DNA from: Prorocentrum cordatum
Taxonomy: Eukaryota; Sar; Dinophyceae; Prorocentrales; Prorocentraceae
Length of the DNA: 64,000 nt
Reading direction: 5' to 3'
Assembly: GCA_963575745.1 (NCBI GenBank)
Contig: CAUYUJ010018634.1
Coordinates: 77,501 to 141,500, forward strand
Part shown: positions 61,099-64,000 of the stretch, in pieces
How the letters are laid out: every line of letters starts with the position of its first letter
Numbering within the stretch: position 1 is the stretch's first letter
Notes under the pieces: model-generated
What the model was told of the DNA's origin: nothing
What the model saw: only the letters and a program-made list of their open reading frames with translations
The model's database searches: none
Translations under genes and position numbers: made by a program

Positions 61099-64000
61099 TC
61101 ATGCGGCTGCCTCCTTGGCCCAAATGCGCTCAGCCAGGGCCCGCAGCCGATCGTTGTCGACCAAGCGAGCCTTGCCTGCTGAGGCGGGGCCAGGAGGGGC
61201 CAGGAGCACCGACTTCGGCGGCGGCCTGCATGGTGCAACAGCATCATCACCCTCAGGATTCTTACGATAATGAGAATGGAGGCCCTCTCGAATGCGCTTG
61301 ATGACACCTTCTCCTGAGGTGCCAGGCTCTCCGAGACACAACTGGCCGAGCAAGTGGCAGCGTCTGCTGGTATACGCCCCACATCTGGTACAGAAAAAAA
61401 GCGGCTTGCGGGTCTCCTTTAGCACAGCAAAGCCCAACCGATGGCGCCTCTCTGTCTCAGCACCTTCGAGGCGTCTGAGAACAGTAGGGGGCCCAGAACA
61501 ACCGTTCATAGGTCGGGCATCGCTTTCGAAAGAGACCAGAAAGCACCTGCTGCAACGAAAAACCCCTCCGTCCTCGAGCTCCTCCCATTCGTGCCAGTCT
61601 GGCGGTGTCTTCACCTTTGGGAGTCGGGCCGCGGGAGGGGGCCGAACAAAATCTAACTTGGGAAAAAGCGGGAGCACCGCCCCGAACATTTTCGCACAGT
61701 CCAGTAGGAGCTTCACCCGCCTATCCAGCTCAGCCTGATCAGCAGCTGACGCTTGGGGGTGAAGGGAGAGCGCATGCTTCGCCAATCGGTCGGCGTCGGC
61801 ATTGCCCAGGGCAATCCTGCGCTCCTCTGGTGGGAGCTCTTGAATTACTTGTTCCGATCTGCGTCGAAACCAAAAGCCTGCTGCGCAGCCCTGCGCACTC
61901 CCGCAAACATATGCTTGGGCCCGGGCTGGGCCGCATCCGCAGCATTGTGCAAACGGATGGCCCCTTTGCAATCACTGTGAAGGGTGCTCAAACCAGACGT
62001 GAACGCACAAACAGTGGCAAGACCAACATTTTCCGCAGCCTGGGGAGTTTGCGGGATCGTTGGCCAACTTGGGGCCATGAGTCGGGTCCTGATCTTGTGC
62101 TCGGGACCTGGCTCCAGGAAAACCGGGGCAAAACTAGCTCGACGTAAATCTTTTCTGATGCACTGCGTAGCCGAGCCGTCCACGACTACGTCGCAACTCT
62201 CGCTCAGCTCTACAAGCTCTTGGAGTGATAATGGCCTGCCGTCGCCGTCCTGAAGGAGAGGGTCCGTCGCCGCCGAGGGGAGAGGGAAGTCCTCTAAATC
62301 TGGCTGGGCCATCATCAGGCAAGACCAGAAAACATGTTCTTCTGGGGGGCTCGCTCGTGCAGTATCTATGATATCCTGGGCGATCGCCTCTGCGCGGGTC
62401 TGGGCAACCTCCAAATCGTCGCAGAGCCACTGACGATGGAAAATCGAATCTGGCTGTCCACATCGTGGGCATTTGCCATCTGAAACGTAGCCTGATTCAA
62501 GTAACCGATCGGCCGTCCAGCAGCCTTTGGAGAAACACGCGCACACCCAGTACTTGGCTTGCGGAGAGGCTCGCTTCGAGCGGAGGAAAGAGCGAAGGGG
62601 GTCGACCGACGCACGCTCACCGACGAAGGAGAGGGTGGACTCCGCAAGCCTACGTTCGTGGGCACGCTGCACTCCTTCTTGCAACAAACTGGAGATCATT
62701 GTAGGGGAAGTGCACATTAGATCTACAGCTCTACCTAAGTCATCACGCCAAAGGTTAAAGTTAAGAGCCTGCCAACCTATCCGATGCAAACTCAGTAGCA
62801 TTCGATGCCCAGGGCCTCGGGAGTATCTCCATTGTTGGGGTCCCAACGCTAGCTGCTGTGCCTCCAGAGACCTCCAGATCCTGATGTGGTCTCGGAAGGA
62901 GAGGGGGCTCGTGCTCGGCGTCGTCAGACTGCGCCAAAGGCTGGATGCCCACTGTCTAGCAGGGGCCGTCGCCTGCTGCCAGGCGGGGTCGCCGTGAATG
63001 CAGACCTTCGCCATGATCGATGCGCCACGGTGTGCTGGCGTCAGTCCTGATAGAAGAACAGTCCTGAGCTCAGCCAGTTCCTTATCTGACATCCCCAGGA
63101 TCATTGAGCCGTATCCTGCCCCAGGTCGAACTCCCGAGATGTAAATTTTGCTCATCCGAGACCGATCCCGTGGAAGCTTCTTTCTGAAATACCTGATGCA
63201 ACCATGGCGTTTTTTTCATAGCTTGAAACCGTGTCTTACGCTGGGTGACCCCGCCTTTACACTCCCTGCGCTGTCCTGGGGCCAGGTCGCAGCCCAAAGA
63301 GACGACGGCGTTGCTGGGCGCGGAGGGGCAATGACACGCAATCCTCCTGGCCAAACGGTGCGCAACACGTTGATTCGTCGCGAAGGTGGTGGCCTTGTCA
63401 GCGGCCAACTTCACATCAAGACGCTCCTCAAAGACCCACTTCAAATCTGCCGCGGCCGAGGTCAGCGTGCGAACTACTGTATCAGGATCGCCAGACATCG
63501 CCACCGTGTCATCATCGATGTAGGATCCGAGCGATATCTGCGGGTTGCGAATACAAAACTGATCAAACTCAAACATTGAATACACCTTGACAAACACGTC
63601 ATTGAAAATATCACCTGCTGGCAATACTGATTCTGCAAACTGCAGCAAAGGACTGTGATGGGCCCCAAGTCGGAGGATCCTAGGGCTGCGCCATAGATTG
63701 TACAGGGTCTTGGTGAGGACTCGCGGGATACTCCAGTACTCAGCTCGGGCCTTCAACCAAGCCAACCGAAAGGATTCGTAGTATTTTTGCCCATCCCAGA
63801 TGAACCCCGCCGTGGTGTCCCCGCTACTGGCCGCTTCTTCAGCCAACAGACATTGTTTCCAGACGGTCGCCTCCGAGGACTGCCCAGCGCCGAAAGACCA
63901 ATAGGGCCGATGAGCCCGCTCCAGAAACTCATCCACCTCAGGGCGCCTCAAACGCTTCCAGATACGAACTGGTGCAGCCAGAAGTAGAATAGGGCGCAAT
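61099..64000 (-). pseudogene. LINE polyprotein: RT, zinc motif, RNase H; runs off the window
   Basis: The frame open at the right edge starts RPILLLAAPVRIWKR, the RPI motif of LINE reverse transcriptase. It has FIWDGQKYYESFRL (first Asp at 63795) and LGSYIDDDTVAMSG (YIDD from 63522). Near 63140 a frameshift moves to the frame 63155..61845, with CPRCGQPDSIFHRQWLC (62471, CX2CX7HX4C) and an RNase H domain: DVVVDGSAT (Asp 62180), QAAENVGLA (Glu 62033), LHSDCKGAIRLHN (Asp 61976). A second shift near 61900 brings ALGNADADRLAKHALSL (last Asp 61791). The C-terminus has two Cys clusters, FRCSRCF and FFCTRCGAYTSRRCHLLGQL. Catalytic residues are all present; two frameshifts break the copy. Copying through target-primed reverse transcription is the family's mechanism. 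Confidence 0.85.

Overview
The window looks like nuclear DNA of a dinoflagellate. Three things point there: a complete intronless actin gene, two copies of the dinoflagellate trans-splicing leader left in the genomic DNA (one exact at 12356..12376, one with a single mismatch at 30543..30563), and Copia and LINE polyproteins of the kind seen in these algae. The sequence is GC-rich (about 60% by eye) and most of it is simple repeats and dispersed repeat families. I cannot name the genus from sequence alone; the high GC would fit a Prorocentrum-like genome better than a Symbiodiniaceae genome, but that is a guess.

Layout. 1-10 kb: dispersed and tandem repeats (72-bp, 24-bp and 16-bp units, a 1.7-kb ACT array) and the first copies of several small mobile-element families. 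10.4-12.4 kb: a frameshifted gene on the minus strand headed by an exact spliced-leader relic. 12.4-19.8 kb: trinucleotide arrays and degenerate tandem repeats. 19.8-24.4 kb: a decayed plus-strand LINE (endonuclease and reverse transcriptase pieces). 25.6-26.5 kb: an unidentified protein-like frame. 29.3-30.8 kb: the actin gene with 5' UTR, leader relic and an upstream inverted repeat. 31-43 kb: repeats, three kinds of short inverted-repeat element, and no supported gene. 43216..52473: a full-length minus-strand Copia retrotransposon with 199-bp LTRs and a 5-bp target duplication, its coding region broken in many places. 53.3-55.1 kb: a 90-bp satellite. 55.1-57.1 kb: GAT and CTC arrays around a pentamer-filled inverted-repeat element. 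57.4-60.9 kb: short or broken frames of unknown function. 61.1-64.0 kb: a minus-strand LINE (RT, zinc motif, RNase H, C-terminal zinc clusters) running off the end of the window.

Actin is the only gene that reads as intact and functional. The two leader relics indicate that mature trans-spliced mRNAs were reverse transcribed and put back into the genome. The window also holds the two classes of reverse-transcriptase element that could supply that activity, although every copy here is damaged. The most interesting items are the leader relics, the methyltransferase-like domain and extra 3' modules of the Copia element, the hairpin-rich repeat in its leader, and several inverted-repeat families that look like undescribed non-autonomous elements. 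All identifications rest on reading motifs by eye; no database search was possible.
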